From Lachnospiraceae bacterium UBA3785 (GTDB lineage Bacteria; Bacillota; Clostridia; Lachnospirales; Lachnospiraceae): a stretch of 7,316 nt of DNA. This document shows positions 6,374 to 7,316 of the stretch, one piece after another; the stretch's first letter is position 1; the number at the start of each line of letters is the position of its first letter. The position numbers and the translations under genes are program-made. The notes under the pieces are model-generated. The model was given only the letters and a program-made list of their open reading frames with translations. It had not been told where the DNA came from and searched no databases. The stretch covers positions 1-7,316 of the forward strand of contig DFFD01000253.1 of assembly GCA_002369495.1 (NCBI GenBank). The letters are read 5' to 3'.

Positions 6374-6964
6374 ATGCGGTTTGATTTTCTTTCGAGAATG
6401 GCAGCCTCGGCCGGCGAGCTCAAAAAAGTGAAGGTGCTCACGGCCTGCGCGATGCTGGGAGCCCTGGCTGTCGTCATCGGCAGCTTCACGATCTATGTGA
6501 CGCCGCAGATCCGGATCGGCTTTTCCATGATCCCGAACCAGATCGTCGACCTGCTGTTCGGACCGGTGACCGGGGCGGTCTTCGGCGGCGTGATGGATGT
6601 GCTCAAATTCGCGCTCAAGCCCACGGGACCGTTCTTTTTCGGATTCACGTTCGACGCGATGCTGGCGGCGTTCATTTACGGCTGCTTCTTTTATAAACGG
6701 AAGCTCACGTTCTGGCGCGTGCTGCTCGCGGAAGGGCTGGTCGCGGTCATCGTCAACATCGGCTTCAACACGCTCTGGCTTTCCATGCTCTACGGAAAAG
6801 GATTTTTCGTCCTTCTGCCCGCGAGAGCATTAAAAAATATCATCATGTGGCCCATTAACTCAGCAGTATTTTACTTTTTGTCGCAAATGCTTGGAAGAGC
6901 CGGAATATTCAGGCCCTTCCGCGAAGAGATGCCGGCGGACCCGGCAGGAAAAGGAGAACAGTAA
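6374..6964 (+). CDS. folT: Folate ECF transporter substrate-binding S component FolT
   Basis: FolT is a small integral membrane protein that binds folate and works with the shared ECF module (EcfA, EcfA', EcfT), which is not in this window. The 196 residues contain about six hydrophobic helices (roughly 20-42, 50-66, 67-80, 88-106, 115-140 and 155-172). Family-like segments are [20 protein letters not shown] (50-69), [20 protein letters not shown] (83-102) and [20 protein letters not shown] (150-169), the last resembling the conserved FolT C-terminal helix. The ATG at 6374 is supported by GGAGG at 6363-6367, six bases upstream. Its stop TAA overlaps the fhs start by one base (TAATG). Placement between metF and fhs, two folate enzymes, independently supports folate as substrate. 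Another ECF S component specificity is possible but less likely. Confidence 0.88.
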   Translation: MRFDFLSRMAASAGELKKVKVLTACAMLGALAVVIGSFTIYVTPQIRIGFSMIPNQIVDLLFGPVTGAVFGGVMDVLKFALKPTGPFFFGFTFDAMLAAFIYGCFFYKRKLTFWRVLLAEGLVAVIVNIGFNTLWLSMLYGKGFFVLLPARALKNIIMWPINSAVFYFLSQMLGRAGIFRPFREEMPADPAGKGEQ

Positions 6965-7316
6965 TGGCTTATCTGACAGACATTGAAATCGCTCAGGCAA
7001 ATGAAATGCAGAAGATCACCGAGGTTGCAAAGACCGCAGGCATCCCGGAGGACTGTCTCGAGCTTTACGGCAATTACAAGGCCAAGATCGACGTCCGGAA
7101 ACTGGAGGAAGAGACTGAGGCGAAAAATGGCAAGCTCATCCTCGTGACCGCCATCACGCCGACTCCGGCCGGCGAGGGCAAGACCACGACCACAGTCGGC
7201 CTCGCGGACGGCCTGACAAAGCTCGGCAAAAACGTCTGCGCCGCGCTCCGCGAGCCGTCGCTCGGCCCGGTCTTCGGCGTCAAGGGCGGTGCTGCCGGCG
7301 GCGGCTACGCCCAGGT
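6964..7316 (+). CDS. fhs: Formate-tetrahydrofolate ligase, N-terminal part (3' end outside window)
   Basis: Fhs joins formate to tetrahydrofolate with ATP, giving 10-formyl-THF for purine synthesis, initiator-tRNA formylation and, in acetogens, the methyl branch of CO2 fixation. Only the first 117 residues, of about 555 expected, are present. The start IEIAQ (7-11), the P-loop-like [16 protein letters not shown] (65-80) and [20 protein letters not shown] (95-114) are characteristic. The ATG at 6964 overlaps the folT stop by one base, and the purine run AGGAAAAGGAGA just upstream (ending about 6958) contains its SD, so the two genes are likely translationally coupled. The frame runs intact to the window edge. 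Confidence 0.97.
   Translation, partial: MAYLTDIEIAQANEMQKITEVAKTAGIPEDCLELYGNYKAKIDVRKLEEETEAKNGKLILVTAITPTPAGEGKTTTTVGLADGLTKLGKNVCAALREPSLGPVFGVKGGAAGGGYAQ

Noticed and set aside
5431..6489. A 352-codon minus-strand open frame opposite metF
   Set aside because: It has no family motif and covers a gene with complete MetF signatures. It is a composition artefact.
1..7316. Mobile elements, CRISPR repeats, tRNA or rRNA genes, and toxin or defence genes
   Set aside because: None were seen on either strand. The coding space is filled by recognised housekeeping genes, with one regulatory gap of about 170 bases.

Overview
The window looks like a chromosomal housekeeping segment of a GC-rich member of the Clostridia (Firmicutes), most likely a Lachnospiraceae-like anaerobe. 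The grounds are strong GGAGG ribosome binding sites, a long variant of PRPP synthetase, a DUF512 radical-SAM protein placed directly before der and plsY, an ECF-type folate transporter component, and formate-tetrahydrofolate ligase. The species cannot be named from this sequence alone. I see no mobile element, CRISPR array, tRNA, rRNA or prophage gene.

Layout. Positions 1-504 hold the 3' end of a plus-strand elongation factor G-like gene. It converges on a minus-strand prs gene (554-1780), and one strong GC hairpin flanked by A and T tracts (about 512-555) sits between them as a probable two-way terminator. Positions 1781-1953 are a divergent promoter region. It carries a good candidate promoter for each direction, a perfect 14-bp palindrome inside the prs promoter spacer, and a direct repeat of AAAACCGG around the other promoter's -35.

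From 1954 to the right edge all six genes lie on the plus strand with gaps of 33, 15, 12, 40 and -1 bases, so they are probably one operon or nearly so: DUF512 radical SAM protein, der (ribosome-assembly GTPase), plsY (membrane lipid acyltransferase), metF (methylene-THF reductase), folT (folate uptake S component) and fhs (formate-THF ligase, cut by the window edge). The first three are a growth and envelope housekeeping set. The last three form a folate one-carbon module: FolT imports folate, Fhs charges tetrahydrofolate with formate, and MetF makes the methyl-level carrier. PRPP synthetase across the promoter region supplies purine, pyrimidine, histidine and NAD synthesis, and purine synthesis also consumes formyl-THF. 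A link between the two divergent units is plausible but not shown.

I do not find a clear new biological system. The points most worth a second look are the uncharacterised PDZ/radical-SAM/DUF512 protein, the altered PRPP loop of the long Prs, and the symmetric elements in the divergent promoter region.
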